DNA of 22,408 nucleotides, taken from assembly GCF_000143415.4 (NCBI RefSeq), contig NW_003314286.1, positions 594,158 through 616,565 of the forward strand. The letters are read 5' to 3'. This document shows positions 8,550-18,016 of the stretch, one piece after another (position 1 is the stretch's first letter; each line of letters begins with the position of its first letter). This DNA is from Selaginella moellendorffii (lineage: Eukaryota; Streptophyta; Lycopodiopsida; Selaginellales; Selaginellaceae). Both the position numbers and the translations under genes were made by a program. The notes under the pieces were generated by a model. That model ran no database searches and was not told the origin of the DNA. It saw only the letters and a list, made by a program, of their open reading frames with translations.

Positions 8550-9700
8550 CACTACCAAGTCCTCTCGCTTGACAAGTCTGTGATTATGCATGGACTCCTC
8601 CATGCTCGGCCCCATAGCCCACCCTTTTTGAAGTTATCACCTTCAACTAGGGTATTTGTTCCCCCCGACTTGCCAATCTCGCTTGGCAAGTCTTCCGACC
8701 ACTGTAATATGGTTCCTGCATAAGCGTGAAAGTTTTTGGCTATTGACTTTCGTTCAAAGCCCTACACTCGGGAACTACTTCCCTAACCTTGATAGCTTTG
8801 CCTCATGGCAAGCTTCGAGACCACGCTTCTGCTACGCCACTCTGATTTCGCGCGTTTCATGAATCATTTACACTTGGCCTTTCTAGGTACTAAGCTACCT
8901 AGAATCGTCTTTGGGAACCTTGAAGGAACTCTGTCCCTTAGCTTGCTAAGGCCTCCCTTTTCGCAAGCTTTATAGTTGCCATATAATCTAATATGGACAA
9001 TTCCATATTTTAGACTCTCCATAGCATCACGGTTGCTAGCAACAACATCCTCGAGCACCCTCTTGATTCTCCACTCCCAACTTGCATAACCACCGTTGGA
9101 TATGCCCTTCGATTTTTATGGTTCAGTTCCATCCTAATACTATTTGCCTTTTGGCCCCATATGTTTCCTTTAGTTATTCTCCTCCAGACTAGGAGGATAG
9201 CTTTGCACATTTTACTATGCCTTAGCAAGTATTCTTAGGGATGAACTTACTCGATAGCCTAGGGAGTGGTTCCTCAATCTTGGGCATGCTCACCTTATAA
9301 TCCCACACATTAGGATTAACGTTGCTACTTATGGGCCCTTACATACCCATCACTAGCCTTGCCAAAATTCCATTTTTGGCTTTGTCCAATTTGGGTAGAT
9401 AGTTTTCTCCTGTCTCCACAACCTTGGACATTTGGATAGCACCTACTATCCATCATTCGCTAGGGACTTAGTCCCTTGGGCCTTATCTATTGCCCTTGCG
9501 ACACTAAACACCACCTCCTGGTGTTCTAGAGTGTTTGGGTGTCCTAATGATGGCTTCCTGACAATGAGCATTTACGACATTGACTTACTATATCGCAACA
9601 TAAGCAATTTATCCCCCGTAAGGGTATATCTAACTTCCTTATGCCATTAAAAAGTCTTGGGTAGTTACCTTCTACCCATTTAACCAATTATCTTGCACCT

Positions 9701-9965
9701 CTCGCAGTGTAGCTTTCTCGACGCTGACCTTGTGTTTGGCGCCCTGGCGGCGGGATACGTTTTCAGGGACCAAGGTTGAGAGGTATGAACTTCTAGAGAA
9801 GTAGACTTTGTAAGCTTTCGGTGTGATCTTTCCAGGTTCAGGGCTGTGCTTGGAGCATCGATGCCACACATTCACCATTGATCCCCCCAAACCCACCAGG
9901 CACATGGAGAACTTCGTCCACTTGAGCTGCCTGAGGATGGAATTGCCTGTTCGTGACAGGAATGG
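9701..9965 (-). other. 265-bp segment present in LARD copy 1 only, open on the element's sense strand
   Basis: The sequence on both sides aligns with 20216-20270, but that copy passes from GCACCTTTT straight to GCTTAGTTGCC. The extra segment is GC-richer than its surroundings and lies inside a minus-strand frame of 103 codons (9983-9672), with 'LRQLKWTKFSMCLVGLGGS', 'KITPKAYKVYFSRSSYLST' and 'LVPENVSRR'. It could be a captured host exon or an ancestral part deleted from the other copy. I do not recognise the protein. Confidence 0.5.
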
Positions 9966-11209
9966 CTTGCTTAGTTGCCCCATAGTTGTTAAGTCCTACA
10001 ACTCATTGCTTGGTGCTTCCACACCTCCATCATTATTTGGGTCACCACACTCCAACCGCATGCCTTCCAGCTTAGGCCATGCCATTCCCGCTTCCGCTGG
10101 GATTCCCTTGGCAAGGGGTTCTTATGAACCCACTATCATAACCTCCAGGTATCACACCTTGGCACATTTGGTGTCTCCACACCATCGGCCCCACGAGCCT
10201 ACCCTTATGACACTATTTATTAGTGTCTAGGTCTTTGCCAAGACTAATATAGTTGCTCCTCATGCTAACTATCCGTTAGCACCGCACCATAGTGTTTGCA
10301 CCCAACTCTGGGCCAAAGTTGCTTTCTTCTGGGAACATCTTTCCCACAACTTTAATATGGCACATTCTGCCATCAATGAGATACCTACTATTCTTATACT
10401 TGGATCTTATGATCCTCCCCATACCTCATGGGGCACCATACACCTCGGTCCAAATGCTCCAACCAATCCCTTAGGACCATTCCCTGACTCCGCTTGAGTC
10501 ATCCAACATTTTGGACTTTGCTAATCCAACAACCTGCGAGGTCTCAGTTTTAGAGGTGCCAACTCACTGGAATACAACTTCTTGTATTCATGTCTTACTC
10601 ACAAAAACAATCTTTGCAAGTGTTACTCTGACACTTGATGGTTTTCTTGGGGCTAACCTTTGCCCCTTAGGACTACTTGTCCATGTGATGAGAATAGCAA
10701 CTCATCTTTAAATACACCCCCAACTCCTTGGGTTGTTCCAGCATTTATTAAAGGTAACCCCAGTTATCATTTCAAGGACTAGTGTCCTCTTCTGTATTTG
10801 ACCTCCCACGGTCAACAATTCCGGTCTCAAATTTATGAGTACCAGCCTCAACCATATAAAGGTAATCTTGTGACTCTTTTATTGTTTTGGAGTCTGCATC
10901 TTTCCTGTGATCCCAACTATAGTTGTTTACCACAACTACATTAGCTCGTTCGCTGCGTCAAATGTTCATCTGGATCACATCCTCAACTCTCTGAGGAAAC
11001 CCTTATACTGTTCCCAAGATCCCAAAGTCATTCCCTTATTGGCCCTCTTCCATCCACCACATCGTGCACAAGTTCACGCATGAACTTGAGTGGAGAGCCA
11101 TGTCCTCTCGACATGCTACTCTTCAAGGATAGGTCCATATCTAGGACCTTCCAACTCCAATACAAGTGGTGATATATTTGGCCACCAATAAAAGTCGGAC
11201 TAAGGAACA

Positions 11210-11221
11210 GCTCCGATACCA
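11210..11221 (-). promoter_or_regulatory. primer-binding site, tRNA-iMet-like (LARD copy 1)
   Basis: The minus strand reads TGGTATCGGAGC. The standard plant initiator-Met primer site is TGGTATCAGAGC, so 11 of 12 positions agree. It lies three bases inside the right LTR, which fixes the element's orientation. Confidence 0.85.
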
Positions 11222-11224
11222 AGT

Positions 11225-12592
11225 TGTAAGCGACTAATTTTTCCATTCTATTTTAGTCATTTAACCACACCTCCAACCACTTGGAAGAGTCTCACTCACA
11301 ACCTCCATAAGTCCTATTTCAGACTTGGGCTTGCTAGCCCCGAGAATGGCATCCCCGCCACTCAACCTTTGCACTTGATCCAAGTGCTCCACGTGTCCGA
11401 TCCCATGACCGACACCCCAAGGTACCACTGACATATCAGCCCGTTACACTAAGGCTATGCCCCTTTACCTTAGTCACACCGGTGGTCTAACACCACCTAC
11501 ATCACAGTCCTATCTCTCAAGGATTGAGCCATTCGTCCATGAGTGATCATTCCAGATCCACTCCTTAGCATCCTTAGGATGACCACAGACATGGGGAATA
11601 ACCTTCCCCAATATCCCTTTTCCGGTCTTCACCAAGTCCCTTTCTGCCCATGGCCGTGTTCGCCAACACTGCCACTGGATCGAGGCTCACAGGCCCAACC
11701 ACTAAGTCCCACGGTCCTCTGGGACTTCCTCACCACTCGACTGTATCCTTGGTCACTACACCAGAGGTCACTACACCTCAGTCTTGGCCTCGATCTCGGT
11801 TCCATCTCGGACTTCATCTTGAACTCCATCTCGGGTCCATCTCGGGTCCATCTCGGACTCCATCTCGGGTCCATCTCAGACTCCATCTCGGACTCCATCT
11901 CGGGTCCATCTCGGACTCCATCTCAGACTCCATCTCGGGTCCATCTCGGACTCCATCTCGGACTCCATCTCGGGTCCATCTCGGACTCCATCTCGGACTC
12001 CATCTCGGGTCCATCTCGGACTCCATCTCGGACTCCATCTCGGACTCCATCTCGGGTCCATCTCGGACTCCATCTCGGGTCCATCTCGGACTCCATCTCG
12101 GAATCCATCTCGGGTCCATCTCGGACTCCATCTCGGGTCCATCTCGGACTCCATCTCAGACTCCATCTCGGGTCCATCTCGGACTCCATCTCAGACTCCA
12201 TCTCGGGTCCATCTCGAACTCCATCTCGGACTCCATCTCGGGTCCATCTCGGACTCCATCTCAGACTCCATCTCGGGTCCATCTCGAACTCCATCTCGGA
12301 CTCCATCTCGGGTCCATCTCGGACTCCACTTCGGACCCCAACTCGGGTCCATCTCATACACTTCCACGTGTCATGTGTTGGTCCTTTTGGGTCCCTTTCT
12401 GGAGCCTCGCTTATTGCTCGCTTCGTGCTTGTTCCTCGAGCACTTCGTTAGGAGTTCCACTCCCACTCTCGACCTTTTCAAGTCGGAGCTTTTTAGTCCA
12501 AACATGTTATGCTCGTTTGGTTTTCTCTTCGGCCACCACCACATGGCACCTTTTCGGCTCCACTTTGGGGCCTAGGGATTTTGTGTCTCACA
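11225..12592 (-). repeat. 5' LTR of LARD-like copy 1 (1,368 bp)
   Basis: Bounded by TGTAAG at 11225 and CTCACA at 12592. The portion 11225-11767 aligns with 21508-22047 of the second copy. Beyond that the two differ: this LTR carries a minisatellite where the other has unique sequence. On the minus strand the LTR starts at 12592, so the minisatellite falls about 235-780 bases into it, probably in U3. Confidence 0.85.
11812..12356. repeat. minisatellite of 11/12-bp units with 35-bp higher-order pattern
   Basis: Two unit types alternate: A = CCATCTCGGACT (12 bp) and B = CCATCTCGGGT (11 bp), about 44 units, mostly in the order B-A-A (35 bp), with some B-A and one B-A-A-A. Variants CAGACT, CGAACT and GGAAT mark sub-blocks; between about 12165 and 12310 a 70-bp set (six units) appears twice. 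The unit has no stop codon, so long open frames arise on both strands; these are artefacts. The minus strand is purine-rich. Confidence 0.95.
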
Positions 12593-13329
12593 TTGACGTC
12601 TTGGTTGAGGATACACCACACTTTCACAAATGCTTATCATCCATAATCAGACAATTTGGTGGAATGTCTCATTTGGACGTTCAAAGGGATGATCGCAAAG
12701 TACGTAAACTTTCAGTATTTGAATTAGGATGGTTATTTACTATCTCTTTGGTATGCATATGTTACAAGGGTGCAAAGTTCTATTGTTATTTCACCATATA
12801 AACTTTTATGTGATCATAATCTAATATTACTAACAAGGCTGGGTTTACTTTTGCAATTGTCACAAGCTACCAATGCTAGGTTGTGGGATCAGTATTTGAC
12901 GAGCATTCTTTCACTTGTTCGAGTAGAGTCTACCAAACACTTAAGCCGCGTACAAGTGGGACAACAATAGTGCTATAAGTCCCATTATCATCTGCCTACA
13001 GAATACAAAGTGGATGACATGGTATTAGTTTATTTTCCCCATCTTACAGTATGTAGTTTATTTAAAGAGCTCCTTGCTCAATAGAAAGGACCATATTGAG
13101 TGTTGTGGTAAGTTGGACCACAAATTTATGAGGTTTGGCATGATATCCAATAGGCTGATCCTCCAAAAATTATGCATGTGCAATAGTTGAAACACTTTGT
13201 ATAAAAGGATAAGAAACAGTTAATACCACTTACAGATCTGCCAATGCCTCCTCCTGACGTTCCTCCAGATTCTGGCCCATCTACAAAAGAACCCTAATGG
13301 TCTTCCATTATTTCGAGAGGAGGGGATGA
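12593..13329 (+). pseudogene. gypsy integrase C-terminal part
   Basis: Directly after the LARD LTR, plus-strand frames give 'DVLVEDTPHFHKCLSSIIRQF' style sequence (compare TDGLVER.N..LSSIIRQF, after the catalytic Glu region), 'SPYKLLC', then 'YKVDDMVLVYFPHL' (about 13000-13045), 'KGPY', 'VGPQIYEVWHDIQ', 'PPKIMHVQ', 'LKHFV' and the terminal 'RGGDDM' that overlaps the polypurine tract. This is the usual end of a Ty3/gypsy polyprotein. No chromodomain is visible. TAG, TGA and TAA stops interrupt the 13080-13120 part. Integrase would insert element DNA into the genome. Confidence 0.85.
13315..13329 (+). promoter_or_regulatory. polypurine tract of right gypsy fragment
   Basis: GAGAGGAGGGGATGA lies immediately before the LTR and encodes the final Gly-Gly-Asp-Asp of pol, the common arrangement in plant gypsy elements. 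Confidence 0.7.
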
Positions 13330-13505
13330 TATGAGGTCCAAGTCCAAGTGTACAGTTACAATGTTGTATATTAATATTAGTATAGTGGGATTTTAGTAGC
13401 TGTCGGATTAGTTTCAATCTGGACCACTTGCTCCTATATATATAGTGGGGTTTTTGGGCTAATGGATATTTTTTATATTTTCTTTCCATATTCCATACAC
13501 TCACA
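13330..13505 (+). repeat. 3' LTR of the right gypsy fragment (176 bp)
   Basis: It starts TATGAGG (probably TGTGAGG before a change) and ends CACTCACA. It aligns with the reverse complement of 3081-3243 through several blocks, including GAGGTCCAAGT, TAATATTAGTATAGTGGGATTTT and TTTTTGGGCTAAT. A TATATATATA stretch at about 13434-13443 is a possible promoter element. Confidence 0.82.
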
Positions 13506-14792
13506 ATCTGAAATTTTAGAGGTTTTTATTTCTAATATAATTTAAAGAATAAATTCACTATATTTAGTATTACTAAATATATAATTATTACTATAAAATC
13601 CTAATTTATATATTAATATTTATTTATAAATATATAAAATTCAAATACAATACTAATAACTAGTTCTTTTCCAATGTCTTTGATTCCTCTAACCATGCAT
13701 TTGTAATGTTAAGGAACATTAATTTCTTGAGAAAAGTGAGATTGTTATTATAGTTGTAAAGTGTTAATTTCAAATTTAAAGCCTATTTGAACAAAATCAT
13801 AAAACTTCAAATTCATCAATTTCACCCAAATAACAAAATATATAGTTTATTTTTTTGTTTTTGGATAATTGACATTGCACAGACCATGTGTGCAGAACTT
13901 TCTTAGGACATAACCATATGAATTGCTCACATTGTTCTGGAGGATTGCTATATTGTTTTCATCTACAAAAACAATCAGCTAGAGTGCATAAAGTTCATAT
14001 AATAATTTGCTTACCACATAATATTCCTCCAATCCAAACAAAATATTTAACTGTAGAACTTGCTCTAGGTTGATATATAGCTCACTAAATCTTATGAATA
14101 TTTTGTTCTTTGACTAAGAACTAGCTAAACTTTTAATTGCTCAAAAGTATTAGTCCTCTATGTTCTATAGTTACATACTCATGTTTGGGATAGTACAAGT
14201 TTCTTGATTGCTTGGGCTTACTAACTCATTGTTTTCTTCTAAGACTTTTAAGGTTTTCAATTGGTTTTATTGTAAATTAAATTCCAATAGCATTTAAAGT
14301 TGATCCCATCACTTTGTGAGGTTGTGACTAAGAGGTTGTGTCAATGTTATAGTAAATAAACATTCCACCAAATCTTTAATATTATATATATTTTATTACA
14401 ACTTAGCCTTTTATATAAGAGTGCATAAAGATCTATTGTAAGATAGAGATGACCAAATCATTCTAGAAAGTTTTATATTAAAATATGCATTTAGAGCAAC
14501 TATTTTTCAATAGTGGGTAGCAAGTATTTTAAAACTCATTTAATAAAGAAAGAGAATTAATAAAGAAATCAATGCTAGTAGTTCTTTATTGAGAAATAAT
14601 TAAAGTCTTTAAATGTAGAAAACAACTAAACCACCATGTTAGCTAAGTCTATAGTTCTAAACTTGTATTCCCTATAAACATTACCTTCAACCCACTAAAA
14701 TGTATAAACTTGTATTACTTATTTAAATTTTCTAAAGTGTTTGTACTTTTTAAACTCTAGCACAAACTCTAGCACAATCAATTGTGCCTTTT
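13506..14792. other. AT-rich intergenic stretch, no gene identified
   Basis: Very AT-rich, especially 13530-13660. No coding sequence is supported; an open frame at 13888-14073 matches nothing I recognise. It does not resemble 3244-4366, so the flanks of the two membrane-protein/PPR copies differ on this side. Confidence 0.5.
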
Positions 14793-15254
14793 ATGGTATT
14801 CACCTTGAATGCATTTCTCTATTCATTTAACTCTACTCTTGATAGAGAAGGCAACTCCTCTTTCAATGGTCACCACCATGGAAGACGCCACAACCACCAC
14901 CACCACCACCACCATCGTCGCGACGGTCACAATGCAGCAGTGGCCACACCAACACCCACAGCAGTAGTTACAGTGGTTCGGAGGACGCCGTGGTCGCTGC
15001 TCCAGCTTCTTCTCTGGGTTTTGGTTGCAATCTTGGTGCTGCTCGCGTGCTTTTTGCTTGTGCGATGGATGTTATCTCGCAGGAAGCAGCGCAGTAATGT
15101 GATCTTTCAGGATCCCGGGTGGCAGATCGAAGTTGTGGTGGACGATCCTCTGACTGAGAAGAAACAGCTGGAAGCTCACACTCGTGGTTTGCACAGCAAT
15201 GGCACTCTAGGATTCTCCTCAAAGTGTCCTGCCAACACTGGCAGTGACGCGTAA
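14793..15254 (+). pseudogene. chimeric open frame: new N terminus on membrane-protein copy 2
   Basis: From the ATG at 14793, about 25 residues of local sequence (a hydrophobic start, then 'NSTLDREGNSSF') run in frame into the His-run portion at 14868. The frame continues through the membrane span ('SLLQLLLWVLVAILVLL') to the stop at 15252. The N-terminal Pro/Ala-rich half of copy 1 is missing; the duplication boundary falls in the CAC/CCA repeat. Copy 2 differs from copy 1 by several amino-acid changes (Gly-Arg, His-Arg, Asp-Asn, Ala-Thr, Pro-Leu, Ile-Lys, Cys-Arg, Tyr-His) and few silent ones, which argues against selection on the protein. The frame is open and could be translated if transcribed. 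Confidence 0.5.
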
Positions 15255-15468
15255 GTCAGCACAGTGCATGCGTTGTCACATGGAAGATTGTGTACAAACA
15301 ATCTTCAAGGAGATGAAGTTGCAGAGCAAGAAGACAGCAGGCTCTTGCTCATGGACAGTGAAGATCACATACAAGGGTCAACTACCAGACTTGGAAGTTA
15401 TTGCACAGCTGGCTCGGAACATGGACTGGAAAATAGAGCAAGAACCTACCAAGTTTCGATTTGACTGA
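15244..15468 (+). other. unassigned open frame, copy 2
   Basis: Counterpart of 5121-5345 with one amino-acid change (Arg to Trp) and two silent changes in this frame. The putative splice donor GTAAGT (15251) and acceptor (CAG ending at 15587) are also kept. No family recognised. Confidence 0.25.
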
Positions 15469-16313
15469 GCTATCCTCTAGAGTGACGGGGGAGCAGACGT
15501 TAGTGCACCTCCAAAGGCCAGAGAAGTTGCTTGAGACGAAAGGTTTGAGAAAAGGTAACGTACTACTTTTGCTCTCTGTTCTTGCAGGCGCTCAAATCTC
15601 AATTTCGATGAGAAGAAGCAGTGCAGGGCATAGCAGCCAGATAAGTTTCTCCAGAGTCAAGCCGGGAATCAAGCAAGTGCAATTGTGAAAGTATGGTCGA
15701 AGTCTACACTGCGGCTTGCAACACAGGTTGTTCAACAGGATGGGACGAAGAACAGGATAGGTTGGTCTACCTCGCAAATTGTGAATACAAAGCCGATGCA
15801 TTCGTCACAAGCAGCCTCGTGGACATGTGGAAGCATCAGAAGTGTTCAGGAGGACAAATAAACATGACGTTGGTTGCCTGGAACACGATCATCATGGGAC
15901 AGCACGTCTTCTATCAGATGCAACGAGAAGCTGGCCTGCCTCCAAACACTGAGACTTTGCATGGAGTAGCAAAACATCGTTTCCTGGGATATGCTGAGAA
16001 CAACCTTTGCTCTTGAGTGCTATGAGCAAGCCAGCAGCCAAACGCTCAGACTTTCATGGTGGCGCTCAAGGCACACAGCGACTTAGCAGAGAAGAGGCTC
16101 CACTCACAAATCTGGGAGAGAAATCTGGATGGAATCCACTACTCAGCATGCTTGCTCAATGAGAGAAAAGCTTATCTTGGGAGGTTGGTAAACTTTGCAA
16201 GGAAAGAGTGTGATGCATGGTTGATGGAGCTGTCCATGAAACCCAAACAAAGATGGCACCTGAAAAGACGCAAAAGGATCTTAGCTGGCACACCATGGTG
16301 AAGGATAAAAAAT
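15461..16313 (+). pseudogene. degenerate PLS-class PPR sequence, copy 2
   Basis: Same PPR pieces and the same stops and frame changes as copy 1: 'SQISFSRVKPGI', 'DAFVTSSLVDM', 'VAWNTIIMG', 'ALKAHSDLAEKRLHSQI' and the shifted 'DLSWHTMVK'. From about 15735 to 16300 I see no difference from copy 1. Inherited damage means neither copy was made from a working gene in this state. Confidence 0.82.
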
Positions 16314-16553
16314 ATGAGAGACAATACTTATCTCTTCAGTAGTATCATTCATTGAGTATTTTAATTGATCAATGGTTATAAACATATTTATAATTTATAA
16401 GTCAAGATTAATATTATTCCATATCAATAGTAGAATAAACAAGAATATACTAGAAAGTGTTTAGGAAAGATTATAAATTATAAATAAAAAGAATAATCTA
16501 AATGAACAACAACTATTAGCTATTAAAATATCCTAGAATCTATATTTGAATAC
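16304..16553. other. AT-rich spacer, copy 2
   Basis: Near-identical to 6181-6430. No coding signal. It ends where the 41-bp hairpin motif begins. Confidence 0.5.
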
Positions 16554-16594
16554 GAGTACTTGCCCAGCAAATGCTGGGTGGTTTACAAAGAGGT
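16554..16594 (-). repeat. 41-bp hairpin motif, copy 2
   Basis: Identical to copy 1 except one base (TTTACAAAG here, TTTAGAAAG there). The palindrome CCCAGCA-AA-TGCTGGG is intact at 16563-16578. On the plus strand it reads 'EYLPSKCWVVYKEV', and PPR resemblance (DARRVF) begins straight after. Confidence 0.55.
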
Positions 16595-17040
16595 GGATGC
16601 GCGGAGAGTTTTCAACCAGATGGAGAGGCATGATGTTGTCTTGTGGACAACACTGATGCTCGGATACATCCAGGCAAAGCAAGCACCGGCTGTGTTGGAT
16701 CTCTTCTCACGGATGCAGCAAGTCCAAGGCCTAGTACCCGACACTCCAACTTACACTGCTGCGCTCCAGGCCTGTGGGAGCTCCAAGGCTCTGGAGACTG
16801 GAAGTGCCATCCAGCAACAGATCTGTCATGCCAAGATGGAAGCTGAGGTGGTTGTCGTGAACTCTCTGTTGGGCTTCTACGGACGGTGTGGCTGCATGGC
16901 AGAAGCTTGTGAAGTTTTCAACTCAGCGCCCAGTGCGGGATGCGATGCTGTAACTTGGAACGCAATCATCTCCAGCTACTGCCACCAGGGAGATGTAGCC
17001 TCGGCTCTCAGGCTCTTTGAGCGGATGCTGGAGGATCACT
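16593..17040 (+). pseudogene. PPR fragment, copy 2 (longer)
   Basis: An uninterrupted frame with PLS-type PPR motifs: 'DARRVFNQMERHDVVLW', 'TLMLGYIQAKQAPAVLDLF', 'PDTPTYTAALQACGSSKAL', 'VVVNSLLGFYGRCGCMAEA', 'DAVTWNAIISSYCHQGDVA' and 'SALRLFERMLED'. About four repeats are present. It has no start of its own and stops resembling PPR near 17040, where antisense coding-like sequence begins, so it is a fragment. The residues before DARRVF do not fit a PPR repeat (four to five too many), which supports a junction at the hairpin motif. Confidence 0.88.
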
Positions 17041-17135
17041 GGCAGTGTACTTCAGCTTCTTCAGCTTCCCCTTCTTTGACAGCTCAAAGAACTCCTTTGA
17101 TGCCTTCAGGTCGCACACACCATCTGGTCACTCGC
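17041..17135 (-). pseudogene. unidentified gene fragment, antisense to PPR
   Basis: Read on the minus strand, about 31 codons are open and look coding: 'PDGVCDLKASKEFFELSK' followed by a Lys-rich 'KGKLKKLKYTASD'. A stop lies just upstream. The plus-strand PPR frame runs on through this stretch to 17270, but that continuation has Ser/Thr/Pro-rich sequence without PPR character. I do not recognise the source gene; composition alone is weak evidence. Confidence 0.35.
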
Positions 17136-17734
17136 ATACCTTGCATCACCCACACCCACTGCCATAGTGCCAGTCAGCTCCAGGATTCAAGCATAGCCCA
17201 GCTCTTCATTTCTGGTGCACTCCCTCACCAGCCCTGCCTGTGGTGCTGCTCATGCACCTCTCGCAAGTGAGTTGATCCTAAAAGGAGCCTGGATTGTGTG
17301 CCCAACTACCATTCTACTTGCCCCTATTATCCCTGTGAGCACCTCCTCTAGGAGATTACAGATGCACAGACTCTCACGGGAATGCCCACACAACCGTGTC
17401 TGAGCAGAGCAGCCATGGAGCCCTAGGAGTGCATGGTGTAACACCTGTCACCACGCCCTCTTCCCTTCATTTGGACAAAAGAGTTCCAAGCGGTGCTGGC
17501 CTTGGAGGTGGCAGTGGTAATGCCGACTCATGCCTTGAGACATAGGGTTTCTATCATCTTGCTATATAGATTTGGCTTATAAGCATTTGACCCTTCATTT
17601 TTTAACTCTACCACTACCAAAGCAGACCTGGAACTGAAACAATGCTAGAAGAAAGCGCAGACAAATCAATTAAATCTTGACACAAACTGTACCAGGACAT
17701 GTGTTGACACAGCATCTCAGATTTGGATCGCAAA
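17136..17734. other. unassigned stretch
   Basis: Moderately GC-rich to about 17520, then AT-richer. Open frames on both strands (17215-17403, 17444-17250) overlap and match no family. I see no repeat or RNA gene here. Confidence 0.4.
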
Positions 17735-17950
17735 TCAGCAGCAATGGTAGGGGCTCTCTCGCCATTTCATAAACCCTAGAAAAACATTACAAAACAAAAC
17801 CAATTCGCTTGATAGACTGCAAGCACAGTCATAGTCAACACATTTACATGCAACATGTGTCGCAGTGCTTTCTTCTCTCGCCCCACGCAGCTTGGCTGCC
17901 TCCCATTGGCCGGGAGAAAACATCAGTGCGATTATTCGCAAACACATGGT
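17665..17950 (-). promoter_or_regulatory. possible gene 5' region with telo-box on the minus strand
   Basis: On the minus strand a CCAAT box (GGCCAATGGG, about 17906) lies some 140 bases before CTAGGGTTT (17771-17779), a telo-box-like element common near plant gene starts. It is followed at once by ATGAAATGG (17769) and ATGGCG (17765). The second ATG opens about 31 codons ('MAREPLPLLLICDPN...') before a stop. This could be a captured first exon or chance. Confidence 0.25.
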
Positions 17951-18016
17951 TAAAGAAATAATCCCTTTATGATTGGCTGGATCCAGTGGCCTAGAAAGTT
18001 CCTTATTGTGATAGAT

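Larger units (their letters stand above)
6765..12592 (-). mobile_element. LARD-like non-coding LTR retrotransposon, copy 1
   Basis: A 5.8-kb element on the minus strand: right (5') LTR 11225-12592, primer site 11210-11221, internal region 6920-11209, purine tract 6920-6933 and a left (3') LTR cut to 155 bp (6765-6919). The LTR ends are TGTAAG and CTCACA. I found no gag, protease, RT or integrase motif in six frames, so it fits large retrotransposon derivatives (LARDs) moved in trans. It replaced the gypsy sequence upstream of the integrase tail at 12593. A second, truncated copy lies at 19079-22408. Confidence 0.82.
14868..16884 (+). repeat. segmental duplication, copy 2 (matches 4745-6761)
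   Basis: The two blocks align with a constant offset of 10,123 and no net indel. By eye I count about 24 differences in 4745-6460 and about 29 in 6465-6761. It contains the membrane-protein tail, the degenerate PPR sequence, the AT-rich spacer, the hairpin motif and the second PPR fragment. The left boundary is inside a CAC/CCA repeat; on the right, copy 2 continues as PPR while copy 1 is cut by the LARD LTR. Confidence 0.92.

Noticed and set aside
11812-12356. CRISPR-like array
   Set aside because: The units are contiguous 11/12-bp tandem repeats without unique spacers, in a plant-type LTR.
11543-12801. Long overlapping open frames on both strands (up to 383 codons) rich in Ser/Gly/His/Leu or Met/Glu/Asp/Trp
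   Set aside because: They are produced by the stop-free 11/12-bp minisatellite, which keeps several frames open on both strands. They have no conserved domain, and the longest one crosses the LTR edge into integrase sequence.
13530-13660. Very AT-rich stretch as an origin or organelle insertion
   Set aside because: There is composition only: no organellar gene, repeat structure or conserved motif is visible.
17041-17270. Extension of the PPR frame to 17270
   Set aside because: The reading stays open but loses PPR character at about 17040. The same bases look more coding on the other strand.
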